A stretch of 64,000 bases of DNA, taken from assembly GCF_900105055.1 (NCBI RefSeq), contig NZ_FNTA01000004.1:7409501-7473500 (forward strand). The letters run 5' to 3'. The DNA comes from Amycolatopsis lurida (lineage in GTDB: Bacteria; Actinomycetota; Actinomycetes; Mycobacteriales; Pseudonocardiaceae). Below are positions 18,761-27,279 of this stretch, one piece after another (positions within the stretch are counted from its first letter, which is position 1; every line of letters starts with the position of its first letter). The notes beneath the pieces were generated by a model that was not told where the DNA came from, made no database searches, and was given only the letters and a program-made list of their open reading frames with translations. The translations under genes and the position numbers were made by a program.

Positions 18761-19947
18761 CGCCGATGGATCTCGACGGGATCTACCGGGCGGAGTACGG
18801 CCGGTGCGTGGCCACCCTGACGCGCCTCCTCGGCGACATCACGCTCGCCGAGGAGGCGGTCCAGGACGCGTTCGCGACGGCGGTGGAGAAGTGGGCGGAA
18901 ACGCCGCCCAATCCGGGCGCGTGGATCGTGACCACCGCCCGCAATCGCGCGATCGACCGCCTTCGCCGGGAATCCACCCGTGAGGCCCGGCACGCCCAGG
19001 CGCTGCTCCTGCACTCCGAGGACGAGCCGCGGGAGGTGGGGCCGGTGCGCGACGACCAGCTCCGCATGATCTTCACCTGCTGCCATCCGGCGCTTTCGCC
19101 GCTCGCGCGGACCGCGCTCACCCTGCGCCTGATCGGCGGGCTGGAGACGGGGGAGATCGCGCGGGCGTACCTCGTCCCGGAACCGACCGTCGCCCAGCGG
19201 ATCGTCCGCGCGAAGAAGAAGATCCGCGACGCGGGGATCCCGTACCGGGTGCCGGGGAGCGGTGAGCTGCCGGACCGGCTGGATTCCGTGCTCACGGTGC
19301 TCTACCTGATCTTCAACGAGGGCTATACGTCCACCTCGGGCGATCTGCTGCGGACGGACCTCTGCGCGGAGGCGGTGCGCCTGGCGAGGGCACTCGCCGA
19401 TCTGATGCCCGGCGAACCGGAGGTGATCGGGCTGCTGGCGCTGCTCCTGCTTACCGAAGCCCGGCGCTCCGCGCGGGTGGGGACTTCAGGTGAGCTGGTG
19501 GTACTCGCGGAGCAGGACCGGTCGCTGTGGAACCGGGACCTGATCGCCGAGGGTCACGAACTGGTGCGGCGATGCCTGCGTCTCGGCCGCCCCGGCCCGT
19601 ACCAGGTGCAGGCCGCGATCAACGCCGTGCACACGGACGGCGAGTCGACCGACTGGACCCAGGTGCTGGCGCTCTACGACCAGCTGTGGCGGCTCACCCC
19701 GACGCCGGTCGTCGCGCTCAACCGCGCGGTCGCCGTCGCCGAGGTGCACGGCCCGGCGGCGGCACTGGCCGGGATCGAGCAGCTGGACCTGCCCGGGTAT
19801 CACCATCTGCCCGCCACGCGGGCGAACCTGCTGTCCCGCCTCGGCCGGACGCCGGAGGCCGTCGTCGCCTACGACGAGGCGATCGCCTTGGCCACCAACG
19901 ACACGGAACGGGCTTTTCTGCGGGCCAAACGGGCAGTCCTGTCGTAG
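18757..19947 (+). CDS. ECF42-type RNA polymerase sigma factor with C-terminal extension
   Basis: 396 residues from the GTG at 18757 (ATG at 18766 alternative). Sigma2 (about 5-75, with WIVTTARNRAIDRLRRES) and sigma4 (about 105-160) are followed by a 200-residue helical, TPR-like extension (DUF6596) with YLIFNEGYTSTSGD and a repeat-rich C-terminus (ALNRAVAVAEVHGPAAAL). ECF42 factors lack a dedicated anti-sigma; the extension is thought to control activity. The DGPF gene upstream is the characteristic partner. Confidence 0.92.
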   Translation: MTPMDLDGIYRAEYGRCVATLTRLLGDITLAEEAVQDAFATAVEKWAETPPNPGAWIVTTARNRAIDRLRRESTREARHAQALLLHSEDEPREVGPVRDDQLRMIFTCCHPALSPLARTALTLRLIGGLETGEIARAYLVPEPTVAQRIVRAKKKIRDAGIPYRVPGSGELPDRLDSVLTVLYLIFNEGYTSTSGDLLRTDLCAEAVRLARALADLMPGEPEVIGLLALLLLTEARRSARVGTSGELVVLAEQDRSLWNRDLIAEGHELVRRCLRLGRPGPYQVQAAINAVHTDGESTDWTQVLALYDQLWRLTPTPVVALNRAVAVAEVHGPAAALAGIEQLDLPGYHHLPATRANLLSRLGRTPEAVVAYDEAIALATNDTERAFLRAKRAVLS

Positions 19948-20096
19948 GTTCGGGCAACCGTCGGCGAAAACGCCGCGCACACTGTGTCCTCAATGGACAG
20001 AGCGCCGTGTTCCGGATGAGGGGTTCCGTTGTCGGGCCGTCGAGAAACCAACTATTGTCGGCATGACCGCTCATCCGCCAGGGCAGGAGGTGACCG

Positions 20097-20858
20097 TTGT
20101 ACGCCGAAGAGCGGCAGCGCGCCATCCTCAAGCAGGCCAGGCAGAACGGCCGAGTCGACGTGGCGACGCTCGCGGCGGCTTTCGAGATCACCAGCGAGAC
20201 CGTCCGCCGTGACCTGACGGCGCTGGAACGCAGCGGAGCGGTGCGACGGGTACACGGCGGCGCGATCCCCGTCGAGCGGCTGGGCATCGAGCCGGGCCTC
20301 GACGCGCGCGGCGCCGTGATGAGCGCGGAAAAGGACCGTATCGCCGTGGCGGCGCTGGAGCAGATCCCCGACGGGGGCGCGATCCTGCTGGACGCCGGCA
20401 CCACGGTGGCGCGGCTCGCGAACCTCGTTCCCGCCGACCGCGGGCTGACCGTGGTCACCCCTTCGCTGCCGAACGCGTTCACCCTCGCCAACCGGCCCGG
20501 CGTCACGCTGATGCTGGTCGGGGGACGGCTGCGCGGCCACACCATGGCGGCCGTCGACGGCTGGGCGCTCGATGCCCTCAAAGACACGTACGTCGACGTC
20601 GCCTTTCTGGGTACCAATGGTCTTTCCGTCGAGCGGGGGCTCACCACCCCGGACACCGCCGAGGCGATGGTGAAGCGCGCGGCCATCGCGTCCGCCCGGC
20701 GGACGGTGCTGCTGGCCGATCACACGAAGATCGGCGACGACCATTTCGCCCGCTTCGGGGGGCTTTGCGACGTCGACACCCTGATCACCGACAGCGGCGT
20801 CGAACCAGAGGAGATCGACGACATCAGCCGGGCAGGCGTCAAGGTGATCATCGTTTGA
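20097..20858 (+). CDS. DeoR/GlpR-family sugar regulator
   Basis: 253 residues starting at TTG 20097; a textbook AGGAGG six bases upstream decides this start. The N-terminal HTH_DeoR (about 4-58, with ITSETVRRDLTALERSG and VRRVHGGA) is followed by a DeoRC sugar-phosphate-binding domain (about 75-235). It has the strand LLDAGTT, then DVAFLGTNGLSVERGLTTPD and ADHTKIGDDHFARF. Usually a repressor released by a phosphorylated sugar. Its stop overlaps the first permease start (TTGA), so it is part of the transporter operon. Confidence 0.92.
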   Translation: MYAEERQRAILKQARQNGRVDVATLAAAFEITSETVRRDLTALERSGAVRRVHGGAIPVERLGIEPGLDARGAVMSAEKDRIAVAALEQIPDGGAILLDAGTTVARLANLVPADRGLTVVTPSLPNAFTLANRPGVTLMLVGGRLRGHTMAAVDGWALDALKDTYVDVAFLGTNGLSVERGLTTPDTAEAMVKRAAIASARRTVLLADHTKIGDDHFARFGGLCDVDTLITDSGVEPEEIDDISRAGVKVIIV

Positions 20859-21748
20859 AGCGTACGGGCGAGCGGCTCGCCGGATACCTGATGACAGCGC
20901 CGTTCTACGTCCTCTTCGGCGTGTTCGGTCTTTTCCCGCTGCTCTACACCGCCTGGGTGGCGCTGCACCATTGGCATCTGGTCAACGGTGACACCGGGTT
21001 CGCGGGGCTCGGCAACTTCGCCGTCCTGCTTCAGGATCCGTACTTCTACAACGCGCTCTTCAACACGGTCAGCATCTTCGTCCTGTCGACCGTCCCGCAA
21101 CTGCTGGCCGCGCTCGGGCTCGCCGCGCTCCTCGACCGTCCCTTGCGGGCGCGGACCCTGTGGCGGGCCAGTGTGCTGTTGCCCAACGTCGTCTCGGTGG
21201 TCGCGGTGGCGCTCGTGTTCAGCCAGCTGTTCGCCGAGGACTACGGCGTCGTCAACTGGGCGCTTGGCCTGGCCGGGATCGATCCGGTGGACTGGCGTTC
21301 GGACCGGTTCGCCTCGCACGTCGCGGTGAGCACGATGGTGATGTGGCGCTGGACCGGCTACAACGCGCTGCTCTACCTCGCGGCCATGCAATCCGTGCCG
21401 CAGGAACGCTACGACGCCGCGATGCTCGACGGCGCCTCGCGCTGGCGGACCTTCTGGTCCATCACCGTGCCCGCGATCCGGCCGACCATCGCCTTCACCG
21501 TCGTCGTCTCGACCATCGGCGGGTTGCAGCTGTTCGCCGAGCCGCAGCTGTTCGACGACACCGGCGTCAACGGGACGGGCGGCGCGGACCGGCAGTTCCA
21601 GACCCTCGCCATGTACCTGTACGAAAAGGGGTTCGGCGAGTTCGACGCCGGTTATGCGGCGGCCATCGCGTGGTTGCTGTTCCTGTGCTCGGCCGTGTTC
21701 GCGCTGGTCAACTTCTCGCTCGTGCGCCGGATGCGGGGCGGTGAGTGA
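20855..21748 (+). CDS. Carbohydrate ABC transporter permease (MalF/UgpA type)
   Basis: 297 residues from the TTG at 20855, overlapping the regulator stop by 4 bases (ATG at 20891 alternative). Six membrane segments. The EAA loop that docks the ATPase reads YDAAMLDGASRWRTFWSITVPAI in the second half. It forms a heterodimer with the next gene product and works with the binding protein at 26000. No ATPase is encoded nearby, so a shared MsiK-type ATPase is presumed. Confidence 0.9.
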   Translation: MKRTGERLAGYLMTAPFYVLFGVFGLFPLLYTAWVALHHWHLVNGDTGFAGLGNFAVLLQDPYFYNALFNTVSIFVLSTVPQLLAALGLAALLDRPLRARTLWRASVLLPNVVSVVAVALVFSQLFAEDYGVVNWALGLAGIDPVDWRSDRFASHVAVSTMVMWRWTGYNALLYLAAMQSVPQERYDAAMLDGASRWRTFWSITVPAIRPTIAFTVVVSTIGGLQLFAEPQLFDDTGVNGTGGADRQFQTLAMYLYEKGFGEFDAGYAAAIAWLLFLCSAVFALVNFSLVRRMRGGE

Positions 21749-22578
21749 CCGTGGCGGCCAGGGAACGGACCGGATTCGTCGTCTACGGGCTGCTGCTCGC
21801 CGTCGCCGTCGCGTCGATCTTCCCGTTGTACTGGTCGTTCGTGGTGTCCTCGAAGGACAATTCCGCACTCGGCGAGACCACTCCGCCACTGCTGCCCGGC
21901 GGCAACCTGATCGAGAACGTGGGCAGGGTCTTCGAGACCGTCGACTTCTGGCTGGCGATGCAGAACTCGCTGATCGTCGCCGGCACGGTGACCTTTTCGA
22001 ACGTGCTGCTCTCCAGCATGGCCGGATTCGCCTTCGCGCGGCTGCGCTTCCCGGGCCGGGACTCGCTCTTCCTGGTGGTCATCGGCACCGCCATGGTGCC
22101 GGCCCAGCTCGGCGTCATCCCGCTGTACCTCGTGGTCGGGGAACTCGGCTGGTACGGACGGCTTGAGGCGGTGATCGTGCCCGGGCTGGTCGGCGCGTTC
22201 AGCGTGTTCTGGATGCGGCAGGCGTGCGAGGAGGCGATCCCCGGTGAACTGCTCGACGCCGGACGCGTGGACGGCTGTTCGACGGCGCGGCTGTTCTGGC
22301 ATGTGGCCATGCCCGCCATCCGGCCTCAGGCCGCCGTGCTCGGGATGCTGACGTTCATGACCGCGTGGAACGATTTCTTCTGGCCGCTGATCGTGCTCGA
22401 CCCCAACGCGCATCCGACCGTCCAGGTGGCGTTGTCGCGGCTGGCGAGCGGATACTTCACCGACTACTCGCTGATGCTCACCGCGGCCACCATCGGTGTG
22501 CTTCCGGTGATAGTGCTGTTCATCCTGCTGGCCAGAAAGGTGGTCGACGGCGTGATGCGGGGCGCGCCGCGGGCCTGA
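21745..22578 (+). CDS. Carbohydrate ABC transporter permease (MalG/UgpE type)
   Basis: 277 residues, GTG start overlapping the previous stop by 4 bases. Six membrane segments; the EAA loop is ELLDAGRVDGCSTARLFWHVAMPAI. It is the second half of the permease heterodimer. Downstream there is no further transporter gene on this strand, only a repeat-rich region and the DUF222-HNH gene. Confidence 0.9.
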   Translation: MTVAARERTGFVVYGLLLAVAVASIFPLYWSFVVSSKDNSALGETTPPLLPGGNLIENVGRVFETVDFWLAMQNSLIVAGTVTFSNVLLSSMAGFAFARLRFPGRDSLFLVVIGTAMVPAQLGVIPLYLVVGELGWYGRLEAVIVPGLVGAFSVFWMRQACEEAIPGELLDAGRVDGCSTARLFWHVAMPAIRPQAAVLGMLTFMTAWNDFFWPLIVLDPNAHPTVQVALSRLASGYFTDYSLMLTAATIGVLPVIVLFILLARKVVDGVMRGAPRA

Positions 22579-22624
22579 CGACCGCGGCGTCGTTCGGGCT
22601 GCCGGGTCTGGTTTCGTGGTCTTT

Positions 22625-22995
22625 GCCGTTTTTCGGCGAGGGCAGGATGTTGTGTGGTCGCGTGGTGCGTGGTGCGGCCGCGGTCGGGTTGAGCAAGTTG
22701 GGCCGTGGCCGGGGGCAAGCGATTCTGCAAGGACTGTCAGGCCGCGCACGGTGTGATCGCGAGTGGAGTTCAGCCCGATCGAGGCGTGACCGTATTTCGG
22801 CGACCAGGCGGGTGCCGATCGTCGCGGACGTGGCTGTTGCCGTTTTCGGTGATGTCGTTGGCGGGTTGGTGTTTGCTGTCAGGCCGGTCCGCGGCGTGAG
22901 CACGAGCGGACTCCAGCCCGATGGTGCCGTGGCCGTTTTTCGGCGACCGAGTTGGTGCTGGCCGTTGTAGACCCGTGGCCGTTTTTCGGCGACGG
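22625..22995. repeat. Degenerate repeat cluster, left flank of the DUF222-HNH gene
   Basis: The 419-base stretch 22579-22997 has no convincing gene. It contains five copies or variants of GCCGTTTTTCGGCGA (22625, 22788, 22838, 22931, 22977), each with a GCCG-n5-CGGC hairpin core. Two longer units, 22734-22806 and 22876-22949, are homologous across about 73 bases (CTGTCAGGCCG, then AGCCCGAT, then the hairpin core) with a 142-base period. The right flank of the gene carries the same core. Origin unknown. Confidence 0.7.
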
Positions 22996-22997
22996 GC

Positions 22998-24236
22998 TCA
23001 GAACGGTGGTGGTTGTTCGGTGCGGGGTTCGTGCAGTGGTGGTGGTGTGCTGTTGTAGCTGTGTCGGGTGGGTGTGGTGATGGTGAGGGTGCCGTCCTCG
23101 GCCAGGCGGTAGATCCAGCCGGGTTCGTCTTTCAAGCGATGATCACGGCGACACAGGTCGACGAGTTCGGTATCGGCGGTATGGCCGCCGTGCTGCCACG
23201 GCACCGAATGGTCGAGGTCGCAGGCTTGGGCGATGCGGTGGCAGCCGGGTCTTCGGCATTCCCGGTCCCGTACCCGCACGAACTCGCCCAACCCCGCCGT
23301 CGGCCGATACCGATTCCGACCCAGATCCAGGACCTGCCCGGACAAGGGGTCGGTGACGATCCGGCGCAACACCGTGTCTGGGCCGGAGGCGATGTGCCGG
23401 GCCAGCGACGCCGGAATATGCCCATGCCCGGCCAACTCTGCCGGATCCTCGTTCACGCCCAGGTAGGTGTTCAAATCCATGTAGAGGAACACTTCGGACC
23501 GTTCACTTTTGCCGCCTTGTCCGCCCAACATCAGGTCGAGGGCGATGTCGGCGCGCAGCTGATCCAGGGTGCGGGTCTCGTTCCCGGTTTTGAGGGCGCG
23601 TGCCTCACGATCGATCCGCGTGTAGGCGGCAGCCACTTTCTCCACGGGGCCGTCTTCGACCTCGATCGAGGCGACTCCGGTCTCGCCGTGGCGGATCGAC
23701 AACCGGCGCCCGGCACGATGCCGCTCCGCGCGCCGGGCGGCACCCTCACGGTCGGCCATCACCGCCGCGTGATTCGCCGCCTTCCGGATCTGCTCCGAAT
23801 TCCGGCCCGGCAGACGATCCTCCAACACCTCGTCCACCGCGCGGGCGTCCTCGTCCGACAGCCACGCGGTCGCGGTGGCGACCTTCATCGCCCCATAGCC
23901 ACCCACCTCCCCGCGGTCCAGCAACCCCAGTGTGCGGGGCAGGCGGGTGGTCAGCGCCACTGCCGTCGACACCAGACCCGCCGCGTGACCGTCCACAACG
24001 GACAAGGCGAACGCGATCTCCTGCACCACACTAGAAGCGCCGTCACGGTGGCGGTTCAGCTGCGCCAAAGCGCGGAACCGGACCGCCTCCAACCGCGCGA
24101 TCCCTTCCGACGCGGCCACGGCAGCGTCGACAGCATCGTTGTCCTCCAACGAATCCAGCGAAGCATTGACCTCCTGCAACACATCAGAAGCAGTGATTTC
24201 CTTGAGTAGCGCCACAGTGGCGTTGCGTGTGTCCAC
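22998..24236 (-). CDS. DUF222 / HNH endonuclease-domain protein (13E12-like)
   Basis: 412 residues. Residues about 30-290 are the helical DUF222 region. The C-terminus (about 300-375) is an HNH nuclease domain: CRRPGCHRIAQACDLDHSVPW, then HGGHTADTELVDLCRRDHRLK, with Cys pairs for zinc and the DH and RRDH catalytic histidines. This family, known as 13E12 repeats in Mycobacterium tuberculosis, occurs in many copies per actinobacterial genome and is suspected of mobility, although its biology is unsettled. Degenerate repeats flank it on both sides. Confidence 0.9.
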   Translation of the reverse strand: MDTRNATVALLKEITASDVLQEVNASLDSLEDNDAVDAAVAASEGIARLEAVRFRALAQLNRHRDGASSVVQEIAFALSVVDGHAAGLVSTAVALTTRLPRTLGLLDRGEVGGYGAMKVATATAWLSDEDARAVDEVLEDRLPGRNSEQIRKAANHAAVMADREGAARRAERHRAGRRLSIRHGETGVASIEVEDGPVEKVAAAYTRIDREARALKTGNETRTLDQLRADIALDLMLGGQGGKSERSEVFLYMDLNTYLGVNEDPAELAGHGHIPASLARHIASGPDTVLRRIVTDPLSGQVLDLGRNRYRPTAGLGEFVRVRDRECRRPGCHRIAQACDLDHSVPWQHGGHTADTELVDLCRRDHRLKDEPGWIYRLAEDGTLTITTPTRHSYNSTPPPLHEPRTEQPPPF

Positions 24237-24255
24237 ACAAAGAACCTACAACCGA

Positions 24256-24620
24256 CCACCGACAATTTCCGGACCAGTGCGTCGTCGTTTTTCGGCGACG
24301 TGTGGCAATCCGGTTGTGGCGGGCTGTGGTGTAGTCGCGGGTCAGGTTATTGTGGGCCTTGATGTCGTTGTGTGCCTACATGTCTGTGTGAGGGGTGTTC
24401 GGTCCTGCGTTTCGAAGTTGGGCATGCGACCGGTCACCGACAATTTCCGGCGCCAGCGCATCGCCGTTTTTCGACGACGTGTGTCAAGTGCGGCGCAGCC
24501 GCAGGTGCACCCTGTTGTGACCCCTAGAAGTACTTGTATGCCTACATGTCCGTGCAGGAGCATGTCGACGCCGAGCATTCCGGCACCAGTGCGTCGCCGA
24601 ATTTCGGCAACAAGCTGTCA
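24256..24620. repeat. Degenerate repeat cluster, right flank of the DUF222-HNH gene
   Basis: Most of the gene-free stretch 24237-24617 is repeats. Three units share CCGACAATTTCCGG-n-CCAGTGCGTCG followed by a TTTTTCGGCGACG core: 24256-24308, 24433-24487 and a diverged 24571-24611. A second motif, GCCTACATGTCTGTG, is at 24374 and recurs as GCCTACATGTCCGTG at 24540. The cluster runs right up to the stop codon of the glycosidase gene (24618). The shared core with the left flank links the two clusters. Confidence 0.7.
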
Positions 24621-25988
24621 GAACCCCTGAAGCCCGTTGCGCGCCACCACATCCGCGTAGAACCGCGCGCTGTCCTTGAGTACTCGTTCCTGCGTTTCGA
24701 AGTCGACGTGCACAAGGCCGAATCGCTGTGTATACCCCATCGCCCACTCGAAGTTGTCCAGCAGCGACCAGGCCATGTAGCCGCGGACGTCGGCGCCGCG
24801 TTCGATCGCGTCGTGTACGGCGGCGAGGTGATCGGCGAAGTATCGCACGCGTTTCTTGTCGTGGACCTGCCCGTCGACGACCTCGTCTTCGAACGCGGCG
24901 CCGTTTTCGGCGATCACGAGCGGCAGGCCGGGGCAGTGTTCGTGCAGCCACAGCAACAGATCGGTGAACGACGAGGGCCGTTGCTCCCAGCCGAGCGAGG
25001 TCAGGTCGCCGCGGGGCGGCTGGACATCCATTCCGCGCAGACCGGGCAGCGGGCAGTTGCTGTCGGCTTCGGGATCTTGGAGCGGGACCGCGCGGGCGGG
25101 CGCGTAATAGTTGACGCCGAGGACGTCCAGCGGCTGCGCGATGATCTCCAGGTCACCGTCGGCGATCGCCGGTTCCAGCGTGCCGAGATGCGCGAGATCC
25201 GCCAGCAGCTCGGGCGGATAGCCACGGCCCAGCAGGGGATCGAGGAAGAACCTGTTGTGCAGGAAGTCGAACTTGCGGGCGGCCTCGCGGTGCGCGGCAT
25301 CGTCCACATCGGTCAGCACGGGGGCGAAGTTGAGCACGATGGACACTTCCTGCTCACCGCCGTTCGCCCGCAACGCCTGCGCGGCCTTGCCGTGCGCGAG
25401 CAGGAGGTTGTGCCCGGCGACCAGTGCCGCACCCTCGTCCTTGATACCCGGCGCGTGATCGCCGTTGCCGTAGCCGATGAAGGCGGCGCAGAACGGTTCG
25501 TTGATCGTGGTCCACTGCCGTACCCGGTCTCCGAGTACATTGTGGACGGTCAGTGCGTAGTCGGCGAAAAGGCTCGCGAGGTCACGGGCGGGCCAGCCGC
25601 CTTCCGCCTGCAGCGCTTCCGGCAGATCCCAGTGGTAGAGCGTCACCATCGGGGTGATCCCGTGCTCCAGCACCGTGTCGACAAGGCGATCGTAGAAGGC
25701 GAGGCCGCGTGGTTCGACCGTGCGGCCGTCCGGCATGACCCGTGACCAGGCGACGGAGAACCGGTAATACGGCACGCCCAGTCCGCTCAGCAGGCCGATG
25801 TCCTCGCGATAGCGCCGGTAGTGGTCGCAGGCCGGGTCTCCGGTCGCGCCGTCGAGCACCAGGCCGGGGCGCGCGGTGAAAGTGTCCCAAATGGACGGTC
25901 CGCGGCCGTCCGCCGTCGTCGATCCCTCGATCTGGTACGCCGCCGTGGCCGTGCCCCAGCGGAACCCGGCCGGAAACCTGCGTGTCAC
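24618..25988 (-). CDS. GH1 family beta-glucosidase
   Basis: 456 residues from the GTG at 25988, eleven bases after the binding-protein stop. TIM-barrel GH1 enzyme: N-terminal FPAGFRWGTATAAYQIEG, acid/base Glu in TTINEPF, nucleophile Glu in LVIAENGAAF, and the sugar-contacting WSLLDNFEWAMGY near the end. No signal peptide, so it is cytoplasmic and probably hydrolyses an imported beta-linked disaccharide or aryl-glucoside. The adjacent binding protein and the two permeases complete the pathway. Confidence 0.93.
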   Translation of the reverse strand: MTRRFPAGFRWGTATAAYQIEGSTTADGRGPSIWDTFTARPGLVLDGATGDPACDHYRRYREDIGLLSGLGVPYYRFSVAWSRVMPDGRTVEPRGLAFYDRLVDTVLEHGITPMVTLYHWDLPEALQAEGGWPARDLASLFADYALTVHNVLGDRVRQWTTINEPFCAAFIGYGNGDHAPGIKDEGAALVAGHNLLLAHGKAAQALRANGGEQEVSIVLNFAPVLTDVDDAAHREAARKFDFLHNRFFLDPLLGRGYPPELLADLAHLGTLEPAIADGDLEIIAQPLDVLGVNYYAPARAVPLQDPEADSNCPLPGLRGMDVQPPRGDLTSLGWEQRPSSFTDLLLWLHEHCPGLPLVIAENGAAFEDEVVDGQVHDKKRVRYFADHLAAVHDAIERGADVRGYMAWSLLDNFEWAMGYTQRFGLVHVDFETQERVLKDSARFYADVVARNGLQGF

Positions 25989-25999
25989 GCCGTCCCCAC

Positions 26000-27259
26000 T
26001 CAGTTGGCGGCCGCGGCGCGGCCTTCGGTCGCGGCCTGGTTCCATGCCTCGTCGAGCGATTGCTTACCCTCTTCGACGCGGCCGAGCGCGTGCCCGTACA
26101 CCGGTCGCACCTCGCCGTCGCGCAGCCCGCGGTAGTTCGGCCGCAAGGCCTCGGCGGAGGCGGCGAAGATCTTGCCGATCGGCGCGCCGCTGAAGTACTG
26201 GCTGGTGTGGGAAAGCACGGCGGTGTCCTGGTACGCGCCCAGCGCGCTCGGCAGGAGCCCGCTTTCCAGGAAGATCCGCTTCTGCTGTTCGGGCGCGGTG
26301 AGCCAGACGGCGAGGTCGTAGGCTTCCTTGCGGTGCGCGCCCTGCTTCGGCACGGTCAGGAACGAGCCGCCCCAGTTGCCCGCCTTGCCCGGAACCGAGG
26401 TGACGTCCCATTTGCCCGCGAGCTCCGGTCCGCCCGCCTCTTCGATCTGGGTGAGCATCCACGCGGGACAGGTGATGGCGGCGAACCGGCTCTGCTTGAT
26501 CGCGACCGTCCACGGCTGGGTGAAGGTGGTGACGGCGGCCGTCTCCTTCTTCAGCGCCATCCCGCCAGCCAGCTCGAAGGCCTTGCGCACGTTGGGGTTC
26601 GTGTCGGCGATGAACCGCTCGTCCTTGGCGAAGTAATTCTCCTGCGCCTGGTTGAGCATCGCCGTGTAGACGGTGCCCGCCGAGTCGGCGAACTTGACGT
26701 CGTCCGGTGCCTTGGCGCTGAACCGCTCACCGGTTTCGGCGAACTTTTCCCAGGTCGGCCACAGCGCGGCCACCTGGTCGCGGTCGGTGGGCAGGCCGGC
26801 GTTCGCGAACAGGTCGCGCCGGTAGCAGAGCGCGAGGCTGCCCATGTCGGTGCCGAGGCCCATCACGAACTTCCCGTTTTCGGCGGTGCCCTGGTCCCAT
26901 TTCCAGGCAGGCCACTGCTCGCGGAGCCCCTGCGCGCCGAACTCGGAGAGATCGGTGAACTTGTCCGTCGACTGACGGAACTTCGGCAGGTACTGCTCCT
27001 CGATCGCCACCACGTCCGCGCTGCCGCGCCCGGCGCCGAGTCCGGTGGCGAGCTGGCGGTGATGCGTCTCGAAGTCGGCGACCCGGCCCTCGACGGTGAT
27101 CCCCGGATGCGCCTTTTCGTAGTCGTCGAAGAGCTTTTCGTACCCGAACTCGCCGAAGGTGGCGACGGTGAGCTTGAGCGGGCCGCCGGTTTCCGGCGCG
27201 CTCGAACAGCCGCTGAGCAGCAGCACGAGGGCCGTCAAGCCGGCCAGTACGCGGGTCAT
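26000..27259 (-). CDS. Sugar-binding lipoprotein of an ABC transporter (family 1)
   Basis: 419 residues from the ATG at 27259, which has a strong GAGGAGAACC ribosome-binding site; an upstream start at 27283 is less likely. Lipoprotein signal with lipobox LLSGC. The mature protein has the two-lobed SBP_bac family-1 pattern (LTVATFGEFGYEKLFDDYEKAHPGI, later AYDLAVWLTAPEQQKR). It should capture a sugar outside the cell for the permeases at 20855-22578. It forms one unit with the glycosidase. Confidence 0.91.
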   Translation of the reverse strand: MTRVLAGLTALVLLLSGCSSAPETGGPLKLTVATFGEFGYEKLFDDYEKAHPGITVEGRVADFETHHRQLATGLGAGRGSADVVAIEEQYLPKFRQSTDKFTDLSEFGAQGLREQWPAWKWDQGTAENGKFVMGLGTDMGSLALCYRRDLFANAGLPTDRDQVAALWPTWEKFAETGERFSAKAPDDVKFADSAGTVYTAMLNQAQENYFAKDERFIADTNPNVRKAFELAGGMALKKETAAVTTFTQPWTVAIKQSRFAAITCPAWMLTQIEEAGGPELAGKWDVTSVPGKAGNWGGSFLTVPKQGAHRKEAYDLAVWLTAPEQQKRIFLESGLLPSALGAYQDTAVLSHTSQYFSGAPIGKIFAASAEALRPNYRGLRDGEVRPVYGHALGRVEEGKQSLDEAWNQAATEGRAAAAN

Positions 27260-27279
27260 GGTTCTCCTCGGTCGTGCGG

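Noticed and set aside
22625..24620. CRISPR-like array around the DUF222 gene
   Set aside because: Units are degenerate, spacing is irregular, the sequence between units is itself partly repeated, and no cas genes are present.
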